The position numbers and the translations under genes are program-made. A DNA stretch of 32,094 nucleotides from Auxenochlorella pyrenoidosa. Its lineage: Eukaryota > Chlorophyta > Trebouxiophyceae > Chlorellales > Chlorellaceae. Under the pieces are notes generated by a model. The model worked only from the letters and a program-made list of their open reading frames with translations. It searched no databases and had not been told where the DNA came from. The stretch is taken from positions 395,337 through 427,430 of the forward strand of contig KQ482063.1 of NCBI GenBank assembly GCA_001430745.1, given 5' to 3'. Shown here one piece after another: positions 1-11,400 of the stretch; within the stretch, counting starts at the first letter, position 1; each line of letters starts with the position of its first letter.

Positions 1-60
1 GTTGTGTGTGTGTGTGTGTGTGTGTGTGTGGTGGGTGGGTGGGTGGGTGGGGGGGGGGGG
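1..60. repeat. Compound microsatellite: (GT)n, then (GGTG)n, then poly-G
   Basis: About 13 GT units are followed by about five GGTG units and a run of G. It sits at the window edge, probably inside an intron or the 3' part of the minus-strand VPS20 gene, where it would read as C-rich/CA. A closely similar (GT)n plus (GGTG)n tract lies at 26157-26281 in a TFIIE-beta intron. Confidence 0.9.
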
Positions 61-1112
61 CGAGAGCAGAGCAGGCACTTGAGGAGGAAGGGCTGAAGAG
101 GCAGGGGGCGTACATGTTGTCGCTGCTGCCGAGCGCTGCCTCACGCGTGATGGCCGCAACCACAGAGCGGATCACGCCAACAGGGCAGCTGCTGCCTGCT
201 TTCCGTGGACCTCTGCAGGCTTCTCCACTGCCCATCGCAGTTCAGTTTGCTGCTGCTCAGCGGCCCGCCCCCCCAACCCACCATTTCCTCCACATTCAGC
301 AGGTATGCATCCAACTTGGCTAGCTGGCCCTCCTGCGGCACTCAACGGGGCAGGGAGAGAGGTATGGGGATGGGGGGCTGTGGCAGGGTAGGCAGGCCAC
401 CCGCTCTGCAGCGGCGCATGTCCTGGCATGCCGCTCCCGCGCCCTCAAGCCAGCCACCATCTGTGCCTCTGCCGCCGGCCACATCGGCCCCCTGCCGCCG
501 CGCCTGCAGCTTCTTGCGCTTGAGCGCCAGCAGTGCTCGGTCCTTCTTGCCCTGGGCCACCAGTGAGGCGGCGATGGCCATTTCTCGGTCCACGTTGCCC
601 TGGATCTGTGGGGTTGGACCGGGTATTGTTGCCACGTTCAGCAGCTTTGAATGCATTTTAGCACCTACAGCTGAGACGTGTGGGCAGTGACGATGTGGGA
701 TGCACTCAAGGGTGGCTGCGCGGCAGCTGGGCGAGTGGGGAGCACAGCGCAGCGGGCCGTGCGCGGCAGGCGGCGCGCACCCGCTGCCGCTGCTGCTCGA
801 GCTTGCGGGCCTGCGTCTTCAGGGTGAGCACCGCCCGGTCCGACTCATTGATCTCCAGCCTGCGCTCATGGCGTGCAAGGGGTGCAGGCACGTTGCCTGC
901 TTGCAAAGCTGCAGGCTTGCGACAGGCAGGCAGCGGCGGAAGCGGCGGATGCAGGAGAGCCTTGTGACGATCGCTTCCTGCGCTCTCTTTGCCAGTGAGA
1001 ACATAGATGCAGGCGCCACTGAAAGGAGGAGAAGGAGAATGCGTGCAAGCCCAGCAGTGTGCCGGACAGCCCTGCCAGCTTGCCTGTGCTTCTTGCTTAT
1101 CAGCTGTCCCAT
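61..1112 (-). CDS. VPS20: Vps20/CHMP6 ESCRT-III subunit, 5' part; 3' end unresolved and probably off the window
   Basis: ESCRT-III subunit that nucleates Snf7 polymerisation on endosomal membranes. Supported exons are 1112-1084, 859-781, 605-504 and 332-282, giving 87 residues. The N-terminus MGQLISKKH has Gly2, the N-myristoylation site expected of Vps20. It is followed by SDRAVLTLKTQ, then KKDRALLALKRKKLQ and YLLNVEE, all in family order for the basic first and second helices. Intron phases agree at each join. Introns 1 and 3 use GC donors (AG|GCAAGC and CAG|GCGCGG). For intron 3, a GT donor 18 bases further on would insert six residues not seen in the family. After exon 4 the expected acidic C-terminal half is not recognisable; 281-61 holds candidate exon pieces (near 250-200) that I cannot place. 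The gene probably continues left of the window. Confidence 0.82.
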
Positions 1113-1969
1113 GGTGTTGTTTTAAAAGCGTGCAGCCCTCCGCAGACGGTCAAGCAAGCTATGAGAGGGCCAGGGTTTGTTGGTTGCAGGCGGAGCGAAG
1201 CTAAACTTCCGTCAGATTTCAGAGGAAGCAGGTAGGAAATGATCGGCGACCAGCAGGATGCGTTTCCATCGGCAATGTGGGCGGCTGCCGCGGCAGCGGC
1301 CACAGCAGCAGACGCGCAGCACGAGATGAAAGTTCACATTACTGCCTGGCAAACTTTAGCTGAGAGGCATTGGTCAAAGGTCTGACATCAAAGTTTACAC
1401 AAGTGTGCACAATAAGCCAGGTAGCATGTCTGCTCTCACCTCCCAGCGCTTACGAGGCAGTGGCAGTGATGACGCCAGCGCCAGGGCTGACCGGCACGGC
1501 AATTTCATGCACGCCGGAGCGGCTGCCCACTTCTAGCCCTGCTGAAGGGCGCCATGCTCATGGTACAATCTGTTGCCCTGTGCAGATCTGGCTTTTGTCG
1601 AACATGTGGTCGGCATGAAAATACAACGGCACACTCGTCAGCTGCCTGTGCACACATGTTGCTGGCAAGCAGACTACCCACACTTCATCAAACACGGCCT
1701 GCGTGAGGTTACGTGGAGTCTAGCATCTGCAGCCTGGCAGTGTCACATGCATGCTCCAGCTCGGAGGAAATTGGCTCCGGAGAGCGGCTCTGCGCCACCT
1801 CAGCAAACTGATGCATCTCGCACGACTGACCCGCTGAACGGCGTACTGCTGCGGGATCTCTGAGCTTCACTCGAAAGCCGAGTCCTCTCGGCTCTTTCCA
1901 AGGAGCCACAGCCTGCTATTGAGCAGAGCCCTTCAACCACCGACATGAACAGCGCGGCCTTGTCTCGCG
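1113..1969. other. Divergent intergenic region between VPS20 and the SGNH gene
   Basis: This 857-base space separates two start codons pointing away from each other, so it should hold both promoters and 5' UTRs. It is less GC-rich than the flanks. I see no convincing additional ORF, TATA box or repeat. Confidence 0.5.
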
Positions 1970-4900
1970 ATGGCCATCTATGACTCTTCAACGCTTTTCG
2001 ATCACGCGCAGAAGCCTTCTGCGGCCGCCGCAAGCCTGCGCCACCTTGCGAGCTTTGCGCTTGGTGCCCTCACCGCGCTCCTGCTCGTCTTCTGTTATGC
2101 TGAGCAATGGAAAGGTGAGATATAGCAGAGTACATGCTTCCATGGTGCACTCCCGGCGAATTGAGCCATGCACCATCTCTTGGGCGGTCATATCCGCCCG
2201 TCCCTGCTGCCGTGCAGAGCTGCCCCACAGCCTCCTGCCTGGGGCTTGGCCCAGATCCTCCACCCACCTGATGCCAAAGCAACGTGCACCGGACCTAGGC
2301 AGGCCGCTAGAACAGGTTGCAGTGCTGCAAAGCTCGAAAACGCGTCCTGGCGGCAGCGGCGGTGGCACTCTGCCTCAGCAGCCGATCAAGCCGTGTCGCA
2401 GGCCAGCTGCGGCAGTGCAGGATGCCAGCCGCCGCCCACCAGACCTGCCGCTGCTTCCCTGGCAGCCCTTGCTGGGCCAGCACGAGGTGGCGCGGGGAAT
2501 CTCCTACTGGGGCAGCGGGCAGCGGCTGCAGAGGCTGGCGGCAAAGCTGCATGCTGGGCGGCCAGTCAAGGTGCGGCCTGGCACTGCTGTCCGGCACGCG
2601 CTGCGCCTGACAGTTGGCCAACTGGAAAAGGGCCAACTGCATTGCAATGCTGATCCTAGATTCTGCAGCACTGCAAGGCTTTTGTCTGCAGCCAGCCCCG
2701 CCAGAAAGCATGCGGGCACCTCCCCAACCCAGCCCTTCTGCCCTTCCCGGCAGGTCTACGTGCTGGGCGGCAGCGTGACGGTGGGGCGGGGCGCCAGCAG
2801 GCGGGACCTCAGCTACGTTGCCCGGTTCTTCCAGTTCCTCAACCACACCTTTCCTCACAGGCGCGCCGCTGCGCCGTGCTGCGCCACACTGCGGTCGCAG
2901 GTTTATTTTTGCAGCCCGTCTGCTGCTGCGCCTCCTGTCACGGCTGACGCTTGGGCAAAGCCCTGAGGCGCCTAGATCATCTGCAAGCTGCAAAGGCCTT
3001 GCCTGCTGGCAGGACTCCTCCTTCCATTTTAATCTGCCGGCCCGCGGGCCTACCAACCGCATGCTTTGCACATCCAACCTGTCACCTGCCGCGCCGGCCC
3101 TCAAGCTGCACCGCCAAGCCCTCTGGAACGCGTGCCGGGAGCACCCGCTCCTTCACAATGCGCCTTCTCAACAGTGCAGGGACCACCTGTTCCTCAACAA
3201 GGGCATGGGCGCCAGCAGCTCCGGCATCTTTGCTGCCTGCACCGAGCACCTGGTGGCCCCGGTGAGACCCTGCTTGCCCGTTGCTTGTTTGGGCTTAAAG
3301 TCTGTCTAACCGCAACGGAACTTGCGGCACAAATTGCTGGCTGTTAAGGTGCGGTCGCTGCCCTGAGTGGGCCGGCTGGGCGTGGCTTCTAGAGGCTGGT
3401 GCCAGCAGCACCCGCCGGGCACCCGCTGCCTGCCTGCGGCTGCATGGCCTGCCTCTCTGCGCACACACGCTTTCGGCGGGCTGCCTGTATGGCCTGTTGC
3501 CCCTCATGTTGGTCTGCCTGCCTGCCTATAGGTAGGCAGGTACCTGCCCGCCTGCTTTTGCACAGGATGCTGATCAACCGCCTACCTGCCTCCTGCCTGC
3601 CTTCGCACAGGATGCCGACCTGGTTGTGCTGGAGTTCAGCCTGAACGATGCGGAGGATGCGCCCTTTGCCAGCCCCTGGCGCGCCGCCTATGAGCGCCTG
3701 CTGCGCACGCTGCTGGCGCTGCCGTTGCGCCCCGCGCTGCTGCAGCTGCACCACTTCAGGCGCGTGCCTGCATGCACACCCACAGGACTTGCCTTTGGTT
3801 GCCTTGGGCGCCAACCTTGGTGTTTTATGTGCATGGAGTGCGTGGGCTGGTGACTGCAGCCTGTGGGAGGCGTTTAAGCCCTGGTGTGGGCTCTCGACAT
3901 GGTTTGCAGCTCATCGTTGCCAGCAAATGCCTGTGCATGCTCTGTGGCACGCCAACTCCACCCGCCTGCCGGCTCGGCAGGTGGTGGCACCCTGTGCCGG
4001 GCAGTAATGCACTGGAGCGCGGCCTGTTTTACCACCCACCTGTAGAGGACCAGCTCACCATGTTTGCAAAGGTGGGTGAGCATCCTGCTTGAATGGGAAG
4101 GCGATGCAGGCCCCAAAAGAGTCAGCGGGGCCTGCACCCGGGGCATCATGTACGTGCAGCAACCTTGCGGCAGCCCTTGGCTCGCCTCCCGCCTGGCATG
4201 CGGCGCTGGGCCCTCCCACTGCCAAGCTGCTCTCACTCCGTTTGGCACTCTACATTGCTCCCTTCCGCGGCTCCCTGCCTGCAGTATTACGACATGCCGG
4301 CAGCAAATGCTAATGCTTCTATACACATTTTTTAGGACCCTTTGGCCCCTGACACGGCCCCTGTCTAACCCTGCCTGCAGTATTACGACATCCCGGCAGC
4401 CTCTGTGCGGGCAGCTGCGTACCCCCTGATGCAAGCAGGGCTTGACGGGTTCAAGGTACTGCTGCAGCCATGAGCATGAGCCAGTTGCATAGATTGCGCC
4501 AGGGCGCCCGGCGGCGGGCTCGCGTAGACCGCAGCTGTGTGGGAGAGTAACGTTTTGAGTGGAGGCTCCAGGCAGTGGAAGCTCCGCCTTTGGCAGGCCT
4601 TTGTCAGTCCTCCTCCCCAGCATCTCTTGCCGAAGGTGCAGGTGGATGCCATGGCTGGAGAGCAGCAGGACGGCAGCCCTGACAAATATTTTTACGCCGA
4701 CAAGTGAGCTGTGCCAGCCTACAAAACGTTGGGGCCGCAGGGCACAACGCTAGACTGGCGGCTGCACTGGGTCTGGCCGACGCCAGCGCTCAAGGAGCCT
4801 GTTTACAACCTGGCTCGCTAAGGCAGGGAGCACGGCTGGGTGTGGAGATGACCATGCCGTGGCGCGCTGCCCATCGCAGCTGGATGCTCGCTGCCCCGCC

Positions 4901-7113
4901 TCAGGCATGCCAGGAACCTCTTGCCAATCCCGCTGCAGGTCGCACCCAGGCGACGGTGGCCACCAAGTGCTGGCAGAACTGCTGGCAGCCATGGTGCTGC
5001 GTGCGGCGGCAGAGGCAGCTGCAGGGCCAGAGGCTGCTGCCACGCGGGCCGGCCTGGCGGCCTGGCCAGCTGGCAGCCGGCTGGACCGCCGGCCCTCATC
5101 GCGTGCAGATGGTGCGGCAGGGCAGGCATCGGCGCTGCCGCCTCCCATGGTGCCTAGCCTGGTGGAGTCTGAGACTCGGCTGTGCTCCATTCAGGTGTGG
5201 GGGCCTGCAATTCCTGAGCTGTGGCCATTGCCCGATGCTGCAGAGCGCGGTGATGAAGCGATTGCAAGAGGGCAGGCTGCTGCGGCGCGGTTGCCAGTTC
5301 CACCCCACGCTGCCTGCGCTGCTGCGCACCCCCACCTTCTGCCCAGCCTCCCATCTGCCCTCCGCCCCCCTTTCCATCGTCAGGAGGACTTCAAGGCGGC
5401 TGTGGAGCCCTCCGAAGGCTTCGTGTACGGCCCGGAACGACCGCAGGCAGACACATTCGTGGCGCAGGTAAGTGCAGTCCCATCAAGAAGAGGGTTGCCG
5501 GAGGAGCACACAAGGGCGAAGTGCAGGCATTGCAGCGGGGGAGGCGCTTGAGGCAGGTCGACTGAGATCGTGCAGTGCACTGCCCCACATGACGCGCATG
5601 ATGCTGGTGTGCATGGCTGAGCTCAATCCGGCCGTCCTGCCTGGTGGCCCGCAGAAGTGGGCGTGGACTGGGCTCACGCCAGGTGCAGGGCCGGCTGTTG
5701 CGCTGGCGATGCCGCCACCTAAGCAGAGCCCCACACTGCTGCCACGATGCTGCGTTAATGCCTCACTGCTGGCCAGGCGCTGCTCTGGCACCGCCCCGCA
5801 CAGCCAGCGCCCCAGCCATGCAGGCAAAGTGGGACAACGACCCCTGCCTTCCAACCCCCCATTCACCAGCCTGGCCCCCACCCCACCCCCACCCCCCACC
5901 CCCCCCGCCACACACACATCCCAGGCTCCTGGGCCGAGCTTTTATTTGACTCGCGGAAGCAAGCGGCGGCGGGAGCTCCCGCTGTGCAGGACAACTCCAC
6001 CCATGCCAGCGCATACATTATCTACCTGCGCAGGTGGGGCACGGCTTGCTGGGCGGGAAGCGAGCCCCAGGGTAGGACTGGATGCTGGCACTGCCAAGGG
6101 GTTGCCAACAAGTATGGCCGGGCAGGCAGGGCAGGCAGGCACTTCGGGATGGCTGCCAGCCTGCTGCGGTGCCTCCCAGCCTGCATGCTCCAGTGCTCCC
6201 CAGCTGACGGCGCAACCCCTCCCCCTGGAGGCGGCAGCAACGAGCAGGCGGGCAGCACACTTGCTGGCAAGAACAGGACGTGACATCGATGGTGACGTGG
6301 CTGGGCACCTGGCACCCTTGTCCTTGCAGCTATGAGGGCATGGGCACTGCGCTGATCACGTGTGTGGCCGGCTGCCGCTGCGCCCCGACAATCGTGGACG
6401 GCACCTGGCAGACGAGGGCAAGCCTGCAGCAAATGCACAAGTTCTATGTGAGTCACAGGGAGCGCTGCGCAGGCGATTTGTGCACGCCCTGTGCTGCTGC
6501 CCTCGCTGCGACCTCGGGGCAAGGCTGCAAACCCTGCAAGGCAGGCAGGCCGGCAGCTGGCGAGCCTGCTGCCACCAGTGCATGCTGGTCGAGAGACGTT
6601 GAGACGCACGCTGTCAAGCAGGGGATTGCTTGCACTCCCTTGCAGCGCTCAATGCGCATGCGCAGGCTGCCCAGCATGAGCGATGCTGCCTCGGGGGGCG
6701 CGGGGGGGCGTATTAATACGATTCGTAATGACGAGCAGCAGGCAGCTTGGCAGCCAGCTGATGCCCCCTGCCGTGCTGCAAGCATAAGCCACCTCCCTCT
6801 AGTCCTGCCTCAGGTCACCCAGCATGAGCGGTGCCGGGTGCGCGTGACGGTGCGGCAGGAGGCCGGCGCATCCCCTCAGGCAGGCCACAAGGTGGCCCTG
6901 ATGGGCCTGATTGTGTCGCACTTTCCGGTGCGGCTCACGCCCAAGGAGGAGGGCGTGGAGGCTTTCCTGGAGGACCAGGCGGTGGCTGGCAGGGGCCTGC
7001 AGGGCGGCCCAGCAGCGCAGCAAAGGGGGAGCGAGGGCACAGATGGCAGCAGTCGGAGCGGCCGCGGTGGCAGGGCGCACGGACAGCAGCGGGGAAGCGC
7101 CAACAAGGACTAG
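1970..7113 (+). CDS. Membrane-anchored SGNH-hydrolase-like protein, 621 residues, 14 exons
   Basis: Exons: 1970-2114, 2311-2570, 2754-2860, 3180-3261, 3611-3759, 3981-4071, 4381-4455, 4642-4703, 4939-5194, 5384-5467, 5655-5682, 5925-6033, 6330-6447, 6814-7113; the start of exon 2 is the least certain. Residues 23-43 form one hydrophobic segment (ALGALTALLLVFCY), indicating a type II anchor with the catalytic part in the lumen. SGNH blocks are present: GGS with Ser142, the NKGMG Gly block near 177-181, LND with Asn210, and DKSH with Asp323 and His326. A second region, about 410-560, contains CVAGCRC and ends in a Gly/Arg/Gln-rich tail. The family includes esterases and polysaccharide O-acetyltransferases; substrate unknown. 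Introns 3 and 5 have GC donors, required by phase and by continuity of the SGNH domain. A decoy copy of the exon 7 start lies 96 bases upstream. Confidence 0.8.
3511..3612. repeat. Imperfect CTGC/CCTG tetranucleotide repeat in SGNH intron 4
   Basis: Multiple CTGCCTGC units and their inverted form (GGTAGGCAGG) lie just upstream of the acceptor for exon 5. The same unit recurs in other introns here (near 6121-6142 and 8419-8453), so it appears to be a genome-wide intronic microsatellite. Confidence 0.7.
4273..4304 (+). repeat. Duplicate of the exon 7 acceptor and exon start (decoy copy)
   Basis: These 32 bases match 4369-4400 with one mismatch (G at 4296, C at 4392). They include the CTGCCTGCAG acceptor and the codons for YYD[M/I]PAA. 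Read as an exon, this copy reaches TAG after 16 codons. The downstream copy continues the SGNH domain to the next donor in phase. Confidence 0.85.
4369..4400 (+). repeat. Functional copy of the duplicated exon 7 start
   Basis: This is the acceptor used by the gene model; exon 7 begins at 4381 and reads 25 codons in phase 0 to the GTACTG donor at 4456. It is the partner of the decoy copy 96 bases upstream. Confidence 0.85.
5862..5924 (+). repeat. C-rich polypyrimidine tract before SGNH exon 12
   Basis: A long CCCCACCCCCACC-type tract, then CACACACA, leads into the CCCAG acceptor of exon 12. It probably acts as an extended polypyrimidine tract. The opposite strand is G-rich and could form G-quadruplexes in DNA. 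Confidence 0.7.
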
Positions 7114-7176
7114 GCAGCAAGGCTGCATGACTGCATCGCTGCTGTGTGGCACTGCTAGTGGCGCTGGTATCGCACC

Positions 7177-7181
7177 TGTAA
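7177..7181 (+). promoter_or_regulatory. Candidate green-algal poly(A) signal TGTAA of the SGNH gene
   Basis: TGTAA lies 64 bases after the SGNH stop codon. This pentamer is the standard nuclear polyadenylation signal of green algae. Confidence 0.6.
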
Positions 7182-7482
7182 GGCACCGTTAGGTCATGCA
7201 TAAAAGCAGACCACTCCCCTGCAATGTTTCCTGCCTGGTTGGCCTGTCCAGGTGTACCGGTCGTGCCGCAACAGCCTCTGCCTCAGGCGACAGGCATTGG
7301 GGGAGGCAAACTTGGAGAGTGCCTGCTGGCTGCTGCCAGCTGTTCACAGCTGTTCATGAGCTGGCCCTACCTACGCAGCAGGTGTCCACTGCTGCAGGAC
7401 TGTGGACGCACAACGCAGCCTGAATTTCACCCAGGTACCGGGTGTCAACCGGTCTGGTCCAGCACACCATGGCAAGCATCTA

Positions 7483-7487
7483 TTACA
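7483..7487 (-). promoter_or_regulatory. Candidate poly(A) signal of the first PAN-type gene
   Basis: TTACA on the plus strand (TGTAA on the coding strand) lies about 200 bases after the stop at 7688. It is the nearest one in the 3' region. Confidence 0.45.
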
Positions 7488-7687
7488 TGGCAGGCAGTGG
7501 ATGGTTTCTCTTTGATTGATGTATGATCAGGTTCGCGGCCTCAGGCTAGCCGCTGCACCCGCCCAGAAGGGTTCGCGGAGCTTGCATAAGCCTCAGGCTT
7601 GCAGGGCACAGGCATATCCAATGCGGGGAAGGGCCGCGTCCATGCGAGGGGCCGGCCACCAGCCGCCGCTGCCAGCAGCAGCAGCCG

Positions 7688-8419
7688 CTAGTTGCCGCAG
7701 ACGATGTACTTGAAAGTGTCACAGTGGGGGAAGAAGGCGGTGGAGCACGCAGAGCCCTGCGTGACAGCGGGGGAAGAGGAAGCGAGTCTTTGTCGCATGT
7801 TCCATTGCGGATAGACAGCCTTCAAGCCTAAGAAAGCAAAAACAAGCAAGCGAGGGACGTGAGCAGTGGAGGAGCTAGGGTGCGACTGTCGGGGCAGCCT
7901 GCGCCCAATGAACAGAGCAGAAGCTGGTGTTGCCTAATCCGCAATTGCGGCTAGGAGGGGCATGCTGAGTGAGCATCCATGCGTGCAGCAAGCCCAGGCA
8001 CCAAGGTTGGCGGCAACCCGGCTGCAGGCGCGCCTGTTCGGGGATGACAGTGGCGGCGCACGTCTCGCATGGAGGTGTGGCCGGCACCCGCGGCTCGCTC
8101 CACTCCACAGCCCGGCCGTAGCCGTGCAGCTGGCTGCCCAGGGTGAGAGGGCGGGGGTGGATACGGGGGAATGCGGGAGACGGGTTGGGTTTTGGGGGGC
8201 GGGCAGGGCGGTGATGCGGGGTGCAGAGAGGGCATGCAGGGGGCACTGGGGACCCTGCGTCGTCACGCACACCGACGCATACCAGCCGCCCCTGGGGCTG
8301 CCTTCCACAGTGTGGGGGCGCTAAGCGGCTGTCGTGCCTCCCTGCCGACCCGGCCTGCTGTGCGGGTGCAGGCAGGCTCGGCAAGAAGCATCACGCGCTT
8401 TCTGTGCCTCCCTGCCAAG

Positions 8420-8451
<32 letters not shown>

Positions 8452-11400
8452 CCACTCACTCACCAAAAGTAATCGGCAGCCGGGCCGCCGCAATTGATGC
8501 CAAATGAGCGGCAGAAGTCGAGGGGCACGCCCTTGAAGGTCGGGCTGTCGAACCGGGGGCCGTTGCCTGGAGTGCAGGGCAGGCAGGGTCGTCTGGGGTG
8601 ACCATCAGGGTAAGCAGGCAAGCTCACAATCGCAGCTCAAGCTCGATTGCAGAAGGGGAGCAGCCGGAGCGGCCAGGCCGTGGCGCTGGTTGCGTGGCCC
8701 CTACAGTACTACCCTACTGCAGTCTGTTGGCCCCATCCCTCCGCCTCCCCGCTGCTGCTGTCTGCACCACCGCCACTCAGCATCTGCTTTCAGGCTGCCT
8801 TGTGCGCACAGCCCGGAGCAGACGCAAGTTCAGTGCGGGCGCCAGCGGGCAGGGGAGAGCAGCGGTCACCTGGCTCCGGCAGCGTGCCGTTGTGCGGGCG
8901 CACGCACTCGTTGGGCATGACGGCGGGGTCCCCTGTCAGCTTGAAGGGCCGGTACCTGGTGTCCCCCTGGGCGTCGTCGTACACCACTCGCACCTCGCTT
9001 ACCTCTGCAGGGGGAGGGGCCAGGGGGCTGGGCATAGGCTGGGCAGAATGGAGGGGCAGGTGGCAGGCAGAGGGCTGGGCAGACGCTGGGCAGAATGGAG
9101 GGGCAGGGGGCCGGGCAGAGGGCTGGGCAGAGGCTGGGCAGAGGGCAGGCTGCAATCATGGCCTCACCCCTGGGCTTGCAGAACAGCCCGCCACAGCCTG
9201 CGGGGTCGCAGACGTCGGCGCAGCGGCTTTGGCAGCGGCAGAAAGGCATGCACGCATGCAGGCAGTCTGCGCGCTTGTCTGCACTGCACACACGCAGCAC
9301 TGCACAGCTGGGCAACTCTGTGGCGGGCGCATTGCGTGCCATCCATTGCCAGGTTCAGGCTTGGCCCCCTGCCCTGCCCAGGGCTCACAGTCTGTGTCCT
9401 GCTCGCATGTGACGCCCTCCTCGGTTCGGCCGCCAGACACGCCTGGGGTGCAGCCTGCGGCGGGCAGGCACCGACCATGGCTGAGTAAAGGCTGCTGGTT
9501 GCCTTCTGGTTGCTGGTTGACAGCCCAGCCCCCCCCCCCCCCCCCCCCGCTGGAGCAAAACATGAGTGCATGCATAGCTGACCGGTGCGGCATGGGGCCA
9601 CTCCTGGGTGCTGACGTCACAGCGAGAGACCCCCGTACCTGCATGCCCGCCATTGCGGCTGAGGCCCCCACCTGGCTGCCCGCCGTCGCAGTGACATCCC
9701 CCACCTGGCTGCCCGCCGTCCCAGTGACACCCCGTACCTGGCTGTTTCCCTTTCGTGGCTGGGGACCCCACCTGGCTGCTCACCATCGCAGGGATTACCC
9801 CCTGCCTGGCTGCCCGCCTCCCTCCGTACCCCACCTGCAGGCTCCTCACCAATGCGGCTGAGGCCCTCACCTGGCTGCTCGTCATAGCGGCTGGGGCCCC
9901 CACCTGGCTGCTCGCCGGCCCAGTGACAACCCACACCTGGCTGATCCCCTTTCTTGGCTGAGGCCCTCACCTGGCTGCTCGCTGTCGCAGTGGCCCAGGG
10001 AGTCAAAGGGGGCCAGCCAGAAGGACTTGGAGTCGTTGAAATACAGCAGGGCCCACTGCACGCCCTCGCTGTCCGCCAGCCGCAGGCCGGTGTAAGCCAC
10101 CTCCAAGCCAGCAGTGGCCAGGGGCGGCGCGGCGCCGGGTGGCGTGCCCCCCGCCGGCCGGAACTGCAGGGGCAGCCCATGGCCAGGTGGCAGCGGCAGC
10201 GCGGCAGCTGGGTCGGCTGGGGGGGGCAGCACGCGCGGCTGCGCGGCTGCACGGCAGCGCGGCGCGCAGCCGTGCACCGAGGTCGGGGCGCGTGCATACA
10301 CAGGCGGGCGCCAATTGAAAAGAATCGTAAGCAAAAAACTTGCGATTTATTTGAGAGAGCAAAAGTCTCAGTTCAGCTGGCGCCGCGGCGGCAGCCCACC
10401 TCGGCGGCGCCGTCCACGACCTTGCGGCAGAAGAAGGCGTCCTGCCGGCTCTCAATGCCTTCCATGTCATCTGAGGCGGAGGAAAGGCCAGGGCAAGGGG
10501 GCAGGAAGTTGCCAGGGAGTGGGTGCACAGGAGAGGCCCAGGGCATGGGAGCGCGGGAGGGCCACGGCCAGAGCAGCGCATGTGGAAGCTCAGGACAGCT
10601 CACTCATTGAGCGCCGCCTGCACCCGTGTGGATGGAAGCCGGCCAGGCAAGCTGTGGCCGCAAGCAGCACAATGTTCTGGCATCAAGCAGCGGCAGGAAT
10701 CCGGGCCGGCCGGATGCTGAGCAAGGCACAGGGCAGCCGTGCAGAAGGCGTCCCGCCCTGTCTCGCGCTCTGCTGTGCTTTGCTTCTCCCTTCCATCCCC
10801 TGCCCACGTGGGTGCACCCACCCTGGTAGGAGGAGGCATCCTCAAACACCTGGACCTCAAGGTCTTCAGGTGTCCAGCTGCCAGAGGACCACAGCTGGCC
10901 CTGCAGGGAACGCGGCGCCGCACACAGCAAGGGCCGGCGCTGGGCACTACAGTCGGCGTCGACGCACCGGGATGCTGCCTGCAGTTCTGCTGGCAATCTT
11001 GTGGCAGATGCGGCTGCAGCCACACCCGACTCCCCAGATCACCTGGCACCCAGGCTTCTCAGCTGCCGGCGCCAGCGGCAACATGCACCCTCGCTTCAAC
11101 GCACAGCCTGCCCCTCGGCAGCAGCTCCTGCACCCACCAGCAAGCACGAGCAAGCACACCCGAGACAGCGCACCCACCGGCTGCATGTAGCTCCAGGACA
11201 GGAAGGTCGAGTTGTCGCTGGCGCGCCCGTTGCTCAGCAGGCAGGTGCCCCCCGCAAACCGGCGCCCCGCCAGCGGGCCCACCTGCACCTGGCACCTGCG
11301 CACACGCGGTGGCGGGCAGCGCTAACATTCGGTGAGGAGGGGGCCTGCTGAGGTCTTTGCTGCAGCGCCGCAGCCCCAAGGACAGCGCTAGCGCTTGCGC

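Larger units (their letters stand above)
7114..7687. other. Convergent 3' intergenic region
   Basis: Lies between the stop codons of the SGNH gene (plus) and the first PAN-type gene (minus). It holds the two candidate poly(A) signals listed separately. No further gene is supported. Confidence 0.6.

Noticed and set aside
2307..3104. 265-codon minus-strand ORF
   Set aside because: Antisense shadow of SGNH exons 2 and 3, which match the SGNH family and join in phase.
8647..9861. 404-codon plus-strand ORF
   Set aside because: It crosses the poly-C run and the minisatellite and overlaps minus-strand exons with matching phases and a paralogue. The protein is low-complexity.
9656..9989. CRISPR-like array (repeats of about 33 bases)
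   Set aside because: Units are contiguous with no spacers, they contain a splice donor, and the genome is eukaryotic.
10114..11190. 358-codon plus-strand ORF
   Set aside because: Overlaps four minus-strand exons of the PAN-type gene supported by a paralogue; composition is Arg/Ala/Gly shadow.
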